From Actinomadura spongiicola (GTDB taxonomy: Bacteria; Actinomycetota; Actinomycetes; Streptosporangiales; Streptosporangiaceae): 64,000 nt of DNA. Where the stretch lies: contig NZ_QVNQ01000011.1 in the NCBI RefSeq assembly GCF_003432485.1, positions 186,001 to 250,000 of the forward strand, in the 5' to 3' direction. The notes under the pieces are model-generated. The model did no database searches, was not told the origin of the DNA, and worked only from the letters and a program-made list of their open reading frames with translations. This document shows positions 52,027 through 60,051 of the stretch, piece after piece (position 1 is the first letter of the stretch; every line of letters begins with the position of its first letter). The translations under genes and the position numbers were made by a program.

Positions 52027-52832
52027 AGGCCGAGATCGCCTGGCGGGGACCGGCGCGGCTCGGCGAAGGCCCCACCTGGGACCCCGCCGCCGGGCACCTT
52101 CTCTGGGTCGACATCCTCGCCCGCGAGGTCCACGCCTACGGGCCGTCCTCCGGGGCCGACCGCGTCCTGCTGCGTACCGGCCAGCACGTCGGCGCGGCCA
52201 AACCCCGCGCCGCCGGCGGCCATGTGGTCAACCTCCGCGACGGAATCGGGGCCTACGACGCGGACGGCGGCTTCACATGGCTCGCCGACCTCCGCGCCGA
52301 CGGCCGCCGCGGAAACGACGCGGCCGTCGACCCGCACGGCGCGCTCTGGGCGGGCACCATGCGCTACGACGAGGCGCCCGGCGGAGGAAGCCTCTACCGA
52401 CTGGGCCCCGACCACCGCCTCCATACCGTGCTCGCCGGGGTGACGGTGAGCAACGGCATCGCCTGGAGTCCCGACGGCCACCGGATGTACTACGCCGACA
52501 CCCCCACCCGCCGGATCGACGTGTTCGACCTCGACGACTCCGGCCTGCCGACAGACCGCCATACCTTCACCTCCGTGACCGGCCTGCCGGACGGCCTGAC
52601 CGTCGACACCGACGGCTGCGTCTGGACCGCGATCTGGGAGGGAGGAGCCGTCCACCGCTACACCCCGGACGGCGGGCTCGACCTCGTCATCGATCTCCCT
52701 GTCCCCCTCACCACCGCCTGCGCCTTCGGCGGCCCGAACCTCCACGACCTCTACATCACCAGCGCGGACGGCCCCCTCTTCGTCGTCCCCGACGCGGGCC
52801 AAGGCCTACCCCCCACCCCCTTCGCCGGCTAA
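52023..52832 (+). CDS. SMP-30/gluconolactonase family lactonase
   Basis: A 269-aa six-bladed beta-propeller that opens sugar lactones with a divalent metal. The first metal Glu is in RLGEGPTWDPAAGHLLWVDI. Further blades carry RRGNDAAVDPHGALWAGTM, TVSNGIAWSPDGHRMYYADT with the Asn/Asp metal residues, and GLPDGLTVDTDGCVWTAIW. The ATG is inside the U32-like stop (ATGA). The gene ends in a 4-base overlap with the convergent MFS gene. Confidence 0.93.
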   Translation: MKAEIAWRGPARLGEGPTWDPAAGHLLWVDILAREVHAYGPSSGADRVLLRTGQHVGAAKPRAAGGHVVNLRDGIGAYDADGGFTWLADLRADGRRGNDAAVDPHGALWAGTMRYDEAPGGGSLYRLGPDHRLHTVLAGVTVSNGIAWSPDGHRMYYADTPTRRIDVFDLDDSGLPTDRHTFTSVTGLPDGLTVDTDGCVWTAIWEGGAVHRYTPDGGLDLVIDLPVPLTTACAFGGPNLHDLYITSADGPLFVVPDAGQGLPPTPFAG

Positions 52833-54064
52833 GGAGCCACGGTCCCCCTGCGGGGCGGCGTGGTGCCGGTGGCGGCGAGGGCGGCCAGGGCGGCGGCCGC
52901 GGTGAGGGCGAGGAACATGTTCGGGTAGCCGCCCAGCGCGGTCGCAAGGGCGGCTCCGGCGAAGGGGGCGATGGCGGTGGCGATGGTGACGGGGGCGGCG
53001 AGGATGCCGGAGAGGAAGCCGTAGGCGGCGGTGCCCCAGCGGTCTGAGATGGCGGTGGCCTGGAGGAGTGTGGCTATGCCGCGGGTCGTCCCGGCGAGGA
53101 ACGCCACCGCGATCAGTAGGGCGATCGGGCCGGGGACGAGGGCGAGGGCGGCGGTGGTGGCGGCCGACAGGGCCAGGATCGAGACGGTGCGGGCGCGGAC
53201 GCCGGTGCGGCGGGCCAGGGTGCGGTAGCCGAGGCGTCCGGTGACCTGGCCGACGCCGCCGAGGCCGAGCGCCCAGGCCGCGACGCTGGGATCCGCTCCG
53301 CGGGAGACGAGCAGCGGGATCAGGTTGACCACCACCGCGAACGCCGTGAAGGCCGACAGGGTCATCGCGGCGGTGAGCAGTAGAAACGGCCTGCTGCGTA
53401 CCGTGCCCCACACGACGGCGCGGTTCGTGGGGTGGGTTTGGACGGCCCGGTTCGACGGGCCGTCATGTGGTGACGGCCATGGGCGGCGCAGAGCCAGCCA
53501 GTGCAGCGGGATGGTCAGTACGGCCAGCACGGCGGCCAGTGCCAGGTAGGTGCCGCGCCAGGACAGGTGGGACGCGAGCGCGTCGGTGAGCGGCGCGAAC
53601 ACCGTGCTGGCCAGCCCCGCGATCAGGGTGAGGGTGGTCAGCGCGGTGACGTGCCGGGGTGCGTAGTAGCGGGTGAGCACCGCGAAGGCCGGTTGGTAAA
53701 GGACGGCGGACATCGCCATTCCGGCGACGAGCCAGCAGGCGGTGAACCACCACAGGTTCGGCGCCGCCGCGAGTCCCGAGAGGGCCAGCACGGCCAGGAT
53801 CGAGCCGCCGGTCATCAGGGTGCGCGGGCCGTGGCGGTCCAGGGCACGGCCGACCGGGATGCCGCCGAGTGCGGCGACGATCAGGGCGGCGGAGAACGCG
53901 GCGGTGATCGCGCCGGTGGACCAGCCGGTGTCGCGGGTGATGGTCGGCGCCAGGACGGGGAAGGCGTAGTACAGCACGCCCCAACTAGTGATCTCTGTGA
54001 CGGACAACGCGGCCAGCGGGCTGTTCATCGCGCGCCGCGCGTGGCCGCCCGCCGCGTCAGGCAT
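52829..54064 (-). CDS. MFS transporter
   Basis: A 411-aa permease with twelve predicted helices. It has the typical motif A-like loop GIPVGRALDRHGPRTLM between helices 2 and 3, and a second half starting after a polar linker near residue 200. It is of the OFA/CynX-like type rather than a known arsenic pump. The start at 54064 (MPDAAGG) overlaps the flavoprotein end by 8 bases; MNSPLAAL at 54028 is the alternative. The overlap implies a joint operon controlled by ArsR. The substrate is unknown. Confidence 0.88.
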   Translation of the reverse strand: MPDAAGGHARRAMNSPLAALSVTEITSWGVLYYAFPVLAPTITRDTGWSTGAITAAFSAALIVAALGGIPVGRALDRHGPRTLMTGGSILAVLALSGLAAAPNLWWFTACWLVAGMAMSAVLYQPAFAVLTRYYAPRHVTALTTLTLIAGLASTVFAPLTDALASHLSWRGTYLALAAVLAVLTIPLHWLALRRPWPSPHDGPSNRAVQTHPTNRAVVWGTVRSRPFLLLTAAMTLSAFTAFAVVVNLIPLLVSRGADPSVAAWALGLGGVGQVTGRLGYRTLARRTGVRARTVSILALSAATTAALALVPGPIALLIAVAFLAGTTRGIATLLQATAISDRWGTAAYGFLSGILAAPVTIATAIAPFAGAALATALGGYPNMFLALTAAAALAALAATGTTPPRRGTVAP

Positions 54065-55619
54065 CGGCGGGTTCGGCCTCACCCGAGTAGCCGTGCTCGA
54101 TCCCGGTCGAGAATCCGAGTCCGGTCGGTGCACCAGTACTGATGCTTATCGGCTCGGCGGCCGACGGTGTCGAGCAGGACGTCCCGCATCCACCGTCCTG
54201 TGCGGTGGGTCGGTCTTCGGTGACCAGGTCGGTGGAGCAGACGCCGGTCTCGGGTAGGTCGAGTTGGACGGTGTCGGCCGCGTCCCGGTCCCCGGCGAGC
54301 GCGGCGACGATGGAGCGGACCTGTTCGTAGCCGGTGGCCAGGAGGAAGGTGGGGGCGCGTCCGTAGCTCTTCATTCCGGCCAGGTAGAAGCCGGGTTCGG
54401 GGTGGGCGAGGTCGCGTTCGCCGTGTGGCGGGACGGTTCCGCACGAGTGGAAGTTCGGGTCGATCAGCGGGGCCAGCTTGGTCGGGGCCTGGGTGGCGGG
54501 ATCGAGGTCGAGCCGAACTTCGCGCAGTATGTCCAGGTCGGGGCGGAAGCCGGTGGCCGCGACCACGGTGTCGGCGGTGATGACGCGGTCGCCGTCCTCG
54601 GTGGTGCCGGTGACCTGGACGGCTCCGTCACCGGTGGTGAAGCGGGTGATGGTGAAGCCGCGGATCAGGTCGATCTCGTTGTTCTCCACGGCGTTCTTCA
54701 ATCGGGTGCCGAGTGCGCCGCGGGCGGGCAGGCCGTCGGCGTCGCCGCCGCCGTACAGGCGGGCGACCGACGACCCGCGCACCGCCCAGGTGATGCGCGT
54801 GCCGGGCGCCGTCCTGGCGAGTTCGGCCAGGTCGAGAAGGGTGTTGGCGGCCGAGTGGCCCATGCCGACGACCAGGGTGTGACGTCCGGTGAAACGGTCG
54901 CGGTCGCGGCCCAGGACGTCCGGCAGCGGCCCGGTCAGACGCGCGGCGGCCTCTTCCTCACCGGGCGCGGGCAGGCCGGAGTGTCCGAGGGGGTTGCCGT
55001 GGCCCCACGTTCCGGACGCGTCGATGACCGCGCGGGCGGGCAGGTCGGTGACGGTGCCGTCCGGGCCGACGGTTCGCACGAGCAGCGGGCGCTCGTCGCG
55101 GCCCAGGGTGCGGGTGACGTCCATGCCTTGTCGGGACACGGCGACCATGCGGGTTCGCGTGTGGATTCGTCCGGCCAACTCGGGGACGCGGGCCAGCGGT
55201 GTCAGGTAGTCGCGGACGAGCTCGGCCCCGGTGGGCAGCGTGTCGGGGGCGGGTGGCGTCCAGCCGGTCGGCTCCAGCAGGCGCCGGGCGGCGGCGTCGG
55301 TGTCGTAGCGCCATGGGGAGAACAGCCGGACGTGTCCCCATTCGGAGATCGCCGCCCCGACCGCGTCCCCGGCTTCGAGGACGACGAAGTCCAGCCCTCG
55401 CTCGGCCAGATGCGCCGCCGCGGCCAGCCCCACCGGCCCGGCTCCGACGACCACCACCGGAAGCCCCGCCTGCTCGGTGTCGTCGACGCATCCGCATCCG
55501 GCGGCCTTCTTGGCCTCGGTCACGGTGACCGTCGGATCCAGAGACCGTTCGGTGCCGGTACAGCAACCGCCGACTCCGCAGCAGGCGCTCTCCACCTGAG
55601 ACTGGTTCACCTCGGCCAT
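54057..55619 (-). CDS. FAD/NAD(P)-binding flavoprotein with Cys-rich ends (ArsO-like)
   Basis: A 520-aa flavoprotein monooxygenase-like protein. A Cys-rich leader (SACCGVGGCCTG, Cys13, 14, 19, 20) precedes the FAD loop PVVVVGAGPVGLAAAAHLAE. The NAD(P) loop is TLVVGMGHSAANTLLDLAE and FAD contact GFRPDLDIL follows. The tail has more cysteines (DGGCGTSCSTPS). The Cys pairs could bind arsenite or another thiophilic metal. AGGGAGAGG precedes the ATG. It is divergent from an ArsR gene with direct repeats between them. Confidence 0.85.
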   Translation of the reverse strand: MAEVNQSQVESACCGVGGCCTGTERSLDPTVTVTEAKKAAGCGCVDDTEQAGLPVVVVGAGPVGLAAAAHLAERGLDFVVLEAGDAVGAAISEWGHVRLFSPWRYDTDAAARRLLEPTGWTPPAPDTLPTGAELVRDYLTPLARVPELAGRIHTRTRMVAVSRQGMDVTRTLGRDERPLLVRTVGPDGTVTDLPARAVIDASGTWGHGNPLGHSGLPAPGEEEAAARLTGPLPDVLGRDRDRFTGRHTLVVGMGHSAANTLLDLAELARTAPGTRITWAVRGSSVARLYGGGDADGLPARGALGTRLKNAVENNEIDLIRGFTITRFTTGDGAVQVTGTTEDGDRVITADTVVAATGFRPDLDILREVRLDLDPATQAPTKLAPLIDPNFHSCGTVPPHGERDLAHPEPGFYLAGMKSYGRAPTFLLATGYEQVRSIVAALAGDRDAADTVQLDLPETGVCSTDLVTEDRPTAQDGGCGTSCSTPSAAEPISISTGAPTGLGFSTGIEHGYSGEAEPADA

Positions 55620-55674
55620 GGACCTCTCCCTTGCTTCGATGCTCTTCTAATCAGGCGCCAGTTTGCATCTTACA

Positions 55675-55702
55675 TAGATGGATGTCAAATTAGATGCATG
55701 TC
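55675..55702. promoter_or_regulatory. Direct repeat at the first arsR promoter/start
   Basis: TAGATGGATGTC (55675-55686) and TAGATGCATGTC (55691-55702) differ at one base and are spaced 16 bases apart. They lie between the flavoprotein and arsR, and the second covers the arsR start codon. Likely ArsR-binding half sites. Confidence 0.6.
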
Positions 55703-56072
55703 TAAGTTGCTGGAGTTGGAAGACGTCACCACCTCGGTGTGCTGCGAACCGCTGAGCGAGGCCGACTTGAGCGAGGCGGAGGCCGTCGAACTCGCCGGGG
55801 TGTTCAAGGCCCTGGCCGACCCCATCCGGCTCCGACTGCTGAACATGATCGCCTCGGCCGAGAGCGGGGAGGCGTGCGTGTGCGACCTGACCGTCCCGTT
55901 CGACCTGACCGCACCGACGATCTCTCACCACCTGAAAGTGCTGCGCCAGGCCGGATTGATCGACGGTGAACGACGCGGGACCTGGGTGTACTACCGGGTG
56001 ATCCCCGAGCGAGTGACCCGGCTGGCGGGCCTGTTCACGCTGCCCGACCCCGCCTCGGCCGGTGCGCCTTGA
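55698..56072 (+). CDS. ArsR-family repressor (Cys15-Cys16 type)
   Basis: A 124-aa winged-helix metalloregulator. The N-terminal vicinal pair is at residues 15 and 16 (TTSVCCEPL), and Cys60 and Cys62 lie in GEACVCDLT. This is the layout of the Corynebacterium glutamicum ArsR, in which Cys15, Cys16 and Cys55 bind arsenite. The DNA helix is TAPTISHHLKVLRQAGLI. It probably represses the divergent flavoprotein-MFS operon. The 3' end overlaps the convergent second flavoprotein by 38 bases. Confidence 0.92.
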   Translation: MSKLLELEDVTTSVCCEPLSEADLSEAEAVELAGVFKALADPIRLRLLNMIASAESGEACVCDLTVPFDLTAPTISHHLKVLRQAGLIDGERRGTWVYYRVIPERVTRLAGLFTLPDPASAGAP

Positions 56073-57108
56073 GCAGATGATCGAGGACGTGTCGGGCGTC
56101 CGCGCCGACACCGCGCAGCGTCGCGGACGCGAAGCAGCGCTGCCACTCCAACCCCACATAACCCAGCCCCGGATGAGTGGCCGAGACACCGTGACGATGC
56201 TTGGGCTGTCCGTGTTCGTCGAGTGCGCCCAACTCGGTCAGGTACTCGACGCCGGGCCGGAATCCGGTGGCCAGCAGGAGCACGTCGATGTGTTCGCGCG
56301 TGCCGTCCTGCCACACCACGTCGTCACCGTCCAGGCGGGTGAACATGGGCCGCCGGTCGGGATTACCGGTGGCGATCCGCGCCCGGTAGGTGCCGGTGTC
56401 CAACACCGGTGTGCCCTTCCCGCCGGTGAGTAGCCGGCGCGCCCGACCGGCGGTGTCCAGGCCGGTGCGTTGCAGCCAGATGTGCATGTCCACGCCGAGC
56501 AGCCGTTGGGGCATGAACCGCAGCGGATGCCGGGTGGCCAGTGTGACGCGGGCCTGCCCGCTCAGCTCGATGCCGATCTGCACAGCCGAGTTCCCGCCGC
56601 CGACGATCACGATCCGCCTGCCCGCGAAGTCCTCCGGTCGCCGGTAGTCCGAGGAATGCAGGACGATGCCGGAGAACGTTTCCAGTCCTGGTGGTTCGGG
56701 ACGGTACGGACGGCCGAACGCGCCCGTCGCGGCGATCACGATCGGCGCGCTGAAGCTCTGCCCGTCCTCTACGACCTCGAATCGCCGCCCGGTGGAGTCG
56801 GCGGCGACCTTCACCACGCGATGTCCGGTGCGAATGTCGGCGTCGAGGCGCTCGGCATAGCCGGTCAGGTAGGTGATGACCTCGTCCCGCGTGGGATAGC
56901 CGTCCGGGTCGCCGGGAAATCGAGCCCCGGGCAGTGCGCTGCGGCGGGCCGGGGAGAACAGCGTGAGGCTGGCGTAGTAGTGCGGCCACGACCCGGCGGT
57001 GGACCGCGAGGCTTCCAACAGCACCGGCGCCAGGCCGAGCGCACGGGCTACGTGGGCGGTGGCCAACCCGGCCTGACCACCTCCGATGATGACGATGTCG
57101 GCATCCAT
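56035..57108 (-). CDS. FAD-dependent monooxygenase-like protein (ArsO-like)
   Basis: A 357-aa single-chain flavoprotein. The FAD loop is DIVIIGGGQAGLATAHVAR. The second nucleotide loop is IVIVGGGNSAVQIGIELS. The conserved PALPGARFPGDPDGYPTRDE-like region (SALPGARFPGDPDGYPTRDE) and LLATGFRPGVEYL are typical of ArsO-type proteins in ars loci. Start taken at 57108 (MDADIVI); 57120 is an alternative that would touch the operator. It is divergent from a second ArsR. Confidence 0.88.
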   Translation of the reverse strand: MDADIVIIGGGQAGLATAHVARALGLAPVLLEASRSTAGSWPHYYASLTLFSPARRSALPGARFPGDPDGYPTRDEVITYLTGYAERLDADIRTGHRVVKVAADSTGRRFEVVEDGQSFSAPIVIAATGAFGRPYRPEPPGLETFSGIVLHSSDYRRPEDFAGRRIVIVGGGNSAVQIGIELSGQARVTLATRHPLRFMPQRLLGVDMHIWLQRTGLDTAGRARRLLTGGKGTPVLDTGTYRARIATGNPDRRPMFTRLDGDDVVWQDGTREHIDVLLLATGFRPGVEYLTELGALDEHGQPKHRHGVSATHPGLGYVGLEWQRCFASATLRGVGADARHVLDHLLKAHRPRRGRAA

Positions 57109-57120
57109 GAGCGCCAACAT

Positions 57121-57148
57121 ATTTTCATTTCGTTAAATGTCAATATAA
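57121..57148. promoter_or_regulatory. Palindromic operator between the ArsO-like gene and arsR2
   Basis: ATATT-TT-CATTT-CGTT-AAATG-TC-AATAT: two nested inverted arm pairs over 28 bases, AT-rich in a GC-rich region. It lies 13 bases before the flavoprotein start and 42 bases before arsR2, a good candidate for an ArsR2 site. Confidence 0.75.
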
Positions 57149-57190
57149 CGATGGGTGCGCTAGGATCCCGGGCAGAGGACGGGAGGTGGC

Positions 57191-57532
57191 GTGAGCGAAC
57201 CGGTGGCGAGCACACTCGGCTGCGGCGCCGACGGCGCCGTCCGGCTCGGCCCGCAGGCACGCGAGTTCCTCAAAGCCCTCGCCAGCGAGCAGCGCCAACA
57301 GATGCTGGAGCTGTTCACCGGCGGGACCGAACTCACCGTGGGCACCGTCGCCGAACGGCTGGGCATCGCCCAACCGACCGCCTCCCAGCAACTCGCGCTT
57401 TTGCGTCGCGGCGGCCTGCTCACGTCCCGCAAACACGGCAAGCAGGTCTTCTACCGCGTCGACGTCGCCGCCGTGGAGCAGTCGCTCACCGAGTTGCAGA
57501 CCTACCTGCGCACCTGCTGCCCACCGCCTTAA
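57191..57532 (+). CDS. ArsR-family regulator (second copy)
   Basis: A 113-aa winged-helix regulator unlike the first. GTG start after GGGAGGTGGC. The DNA helix is GIAQPTASQQLALLRRGGLL, the wing SRKHGKQVFYRVD. Cysteines lie in the N-terminus (Cys11 in TLGCGADG) and at the very C-terminus (LRTCCPPP), so the metal site would join the two ends. It likely controls itself and the divergent ArsO-like gene. Confidence 0.93.
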   Translation: MSEPVASTLGCGADGAVRLGPQAREFLKALASEQRQQMLELFTGGTELTVGTVAERLGIAQPTASQQLALLRRGGLLTSRKHGKQVFYRVDVAAVEQSLTELQTYLRTCCPPP

Positions 57533-58006
57533 CGGATCCCCCTGGCCAGGCTCCTGACGACGGAGGCGAAGGCGGCGACGGAATCGTTGATGCAGATCGC
57601 CCGGCCAGGCCGGCTTCACCCTCCGTCGAGGCAATGGGAACCGCTCGTGTGCCGGGTGCTTGTCACCAGGTCACGGGGAGTTCGTGGAGGCCCTGCATGG
57701 TGCCGCCGCGTCACCGGCTGAGCCACGCCCGATCAGAGCGAGCGCCACGGCGAGGAGTACCGGCGCGACCGCCGTCTTGAGCACCTTCCGCTTGGCACCG
57801 ACGTCGCTGTGACGTCCGGATGGCCCTTGTTTCGCGGTCCTGGAGCTGTGCGGCAGGACCAACCGGTGGAGGGGCCGGACGCCGGTTCCGGTTCCGTGGT
57901 GGTGTCTGGGTGCGTGCACACGGGAAATGAAGCCTGGAGCGCTGTGGACGTCACAAATCGGTGCCGTCGCCCCGTCCAAGGGGACGACACAGAACAGGAG
58001 CCGATC
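57533..58006. other. 474-base region without an intact gene
   Basis: It lies between arsR2 and an epimerase. It contains the P450 tail noted separately. Next to that is a minus-strand stretch around 57700-57790 that reads like a membrane anchor (VLKTAVAPVLLAVALALIG) in a different frame. No intact gene is seen. Confidence 0.5.
57663..57710 (-). pseudogene. C-terminal scar of a cytochrome P450 gene
   Basis: The minus strand reads RGGTMQGLHELPVTW followed by a TGA. The ending GLHELPVTW is the usual C-terminus of actinobacterial cytochrome P450s. An in-frame stop lies directly upstream of this stretch and no other P450 part (heme Cys loop, I-helix) is present, so only the last fifteen codons remain. 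Confidence 0.5.
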
Positions 58007-58942
58007 ATGAGAGTGCTTGTGGCAGGAGCGACCGGAGCGTTGGGCAAGCAGCTGGTGCCGCGTCTGGTCGACGCGGGACACGAGGTGTTCGCCATGGTTC
58101 GCAGCGAGTCCGCCGGGGCCGCCGCCACGGGGCTCGGCGCGGCGCCGGTCATCGCCGACGCGCTCGACCGTGAGCAGGTCGAGGCGGCGGTGCGGGAGGC
58201 GAACCCGGAAGTGATCGTCCACCAGCTGACCGCCATCGGGCACATCGACACGCGCCACTTCCAGCGCAGCTTCGCCGCCACCGACCGGCTGCGGATCGAG
58301 GGCACCGACAACCTGCTCGCGGCGGGACGCGCGGCGGGAGTGCGGCGCTTCGTGGCGCAGAGCAACGGCGCGTTCACCTATGCCCGGACGGGCGGCCCGG
58401 TGAAGACCGAGGAGGACCCGCTGGATTCGTCGCCGGTCAGCGAGATGGCCTCGATGATCGGGGCGGTCCGGCATCTGGAGCAGGCCGTGCTGGATTCCGA
58501 CCGGCCCGAGGGGATCGTGCTCCGCTACGGCGCGTTCTACGGACCGGGCACGTCGATGGAGCCGGGCTCGGAGCAGCTGGAGATGATCCGCAAGCGCAGG
58601 TTCCCGGTCGTCGGCAAGGGCGACGGAGTGTGGTCGTTCATCCACGTCGCCGACGCGGCGGAGGCGACGGTCGCGGCGATCGAGAAGGGCCACCGCGGTG
58701 TCTACAACATCGTCGACGACGATCCCGCGCCGGTCGCCGACTGGCTGCCGGAGGTGGCCGCGATGCTGGGCGCCAAGAAGCCGATGCGCGTACCGCGGTT
58801 CGTCGGACGGCTCGCCGCCGGGCCGGTCGGCGTCGTCCTGATGACCGAACTCCGCGGCGCGTCCAACTCGAAGGCCAAGCGCGAGCTGGGCTGGCGTCCG
58901 GCGCACCCGACCTGGCGCCAGGGCCTCAAGGCGGCCCTTTGA
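58007..58942 (+). CDS. NAD-dependent epimerase/dehydratase
   Basis: A 311-aa extended SDR. The nucleotide loop is VLVAGATGALGKQLVPRLVD, with VIADALDREQVEAAV and VHQLTAIGHID following. FVAQSNGAFTYARTGG replaces the usual Ser/Tyr region, and the YGAFYGPGTSMEPGSEQLEM segment is typical of the actinobacterial paralogues. CAGGAG precedes the ATG by 6 bases. No substrate can be named. The gene is complete, unlike its neighbours on both sides. Confidence 0.9.
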   Translation: MRVLVAGATGALGKQLVPRLVDAGHEVFAMVRSESAGAAATGLGAAPVIADALDREQVEAAVREANPEVIVHQLTAIGHIDTRHFQRSFAATDRLRIEGTDNLLAAGRAAGVRRFVAQSNGAFTYARTGGPVKTEEDPLDSSPVSEMASMIGAVRHLEQAVLDSDRPEGIVLRYGAFYGPGTSMEPGSEQLEMIRKRRFPVVGKGDGVWSFIHVADAAEATVAAIEKGHRGVYNIVDDDPAPVADWLPEVAAMLGAKKPMRVPRFVGRLAAGPVGVVLMTELRGASNSKAKRELGWRPAHPTWRQGLKAAL

Positions 58943-59115
58943 CCCCGGGCCGATCCCGGCGAACGAACCCCACATCCGACCACCCGCGAACCGCGTGGCC
59001 ACCGGCCATGCGCCTGCGCTCCCGGCGGCGCTGACAAGGGCGGGGACGCCTCACGACGTGCCCGAAGCGCCGCCGGGAGATCCACCGGGAGGTCACGACG
59101 GGAGGGCCGCCTCCG

Positions 59116-59463
59116 TCAGCCCTCGTCGGTAGCGGAGGCGGCCTTCTCCGCGTCCGCCGGGCCGTCCGCGCGGCGCCGCGCGCCCGGGCCGAACCAGAAC
59201 AGCAGCACCAGCCCGGCCGCCGCCCGCGCCTTCAGGTCGATCCTGACGAGCCGCTTGGTGAGCCGCTGCGTGGTGACCAGCAGGGCCAGGCCGAACGGCA
59301 GGATGCCGAGGCCGCTCTCCAGCGCGTCCAACCTCAGGACGCCTTGAAGGTACTGGACCAGGTAGACCAGGAAGCTGGTGAGCACCAGCGCCAACAGCAG
59401 GAGGTTCAGGAACGCGGCGGCGCGGTCGCGGTCGGCGAACACGGCGGCGGGCAGCAGCGGTTC
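59116..59463 (-). pseudogene. Middle fragment of a drug-efflux MFS transporter
   Basis: The minus strand encodes EPLLPAAVFADRDRAAAFLN followed by a helix (LLLLALVLTSFLVYLVQYLQ) and LESGLGILPFGLALLVTTQ. This matches the region around helices 9-11 of DHA2-type (EmrB/QacA-like) exporters. The first eight helices are absent and the C-terminus departs from the family after about 75 residues. It ends at a junction with a TetR fragment on the other strand. Confidence 0.75.
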
Positions 59464-59484
59464 GGCGCCGCGGCGCGGCCGAAC

Positions 59485-59868
59485 CGCGACGGCCTGGGCG
59501 ACCTGGTGGCCCGGGCCGAGCGCCTGTCCGAAGCGCCCGATCCGCTGGACGCCCTGGCCGAGTGGACGCGGCAGGCGGTCCGGCACTTCAGCACCCTCCG
59601 CGGCCTGGTCGGCATCCTGGCGCGGAGCATGTACGACGAGGGCACCCCCTCGCACGAGATGTGCGGCGCCATGCACGAGAGCGGCGCGACGCTGCTGCGC
59701 ACCGCGCCGAAGGCCGGCCGGGTACGTGCCGCCCTCTCCCCCGACGAGCTGTTCGACCTGCTCACCGGGGTGGGGTGGGTGCGCGAGAACTCTCCCGCCG
59801 ACCGCGACCGCAGCGACCGCCTGTTGAAGCTGATCCTGGAAGGACTCGCCACCGGGAGCGATGTATAG
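59485..59868 (+). pseudogene. C-terminal fragment of a TetR-family regulator
   Basis: The plus strand reads RDGLGDLVARAERLSEAPDP then ALAEWTRQAVRHFSTLRGLV and LLKLILEGLATGSDV to a stop. This is the ligand-binding domain of TetR regulators from just after the DNA-binding helices. The N-terminal helix-turn-helix is missing; upstream bases belong to the antisense MFS fragment. It is the partner of that exporter, which has also lost its 5' end. Confidence 0.75.
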
Positions 59869-60051
59869 GCCGACCCCCACCACACCGTCGACCCCGCCGG
59901 GCCGGGCGACCGCGTCCGCACGGCCGAGTCGACCGCCCTGCTCGACCTGACCACCGCGCCCGGCACGGTGGTCGCCTGCGCCGGTATTAGTTCCTCGATC
60001 GGAGGAGGGTGATCGGCGATCAGATTGCCACGTCCAGCGATGCAGGGCGGC

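Noticed and set aside
57671..59002. 443-codon minus-strand frame over the epimerase
   Set aside because: Antisense of the epimerase with no family pattern; only its extreme end holds the membrane-anchor-like stretch noted in the findings.
59869..60051. Possible short gene after the TetR fragment
   Set aside because: An open stretch exists but has no start signal and no recognisable product.
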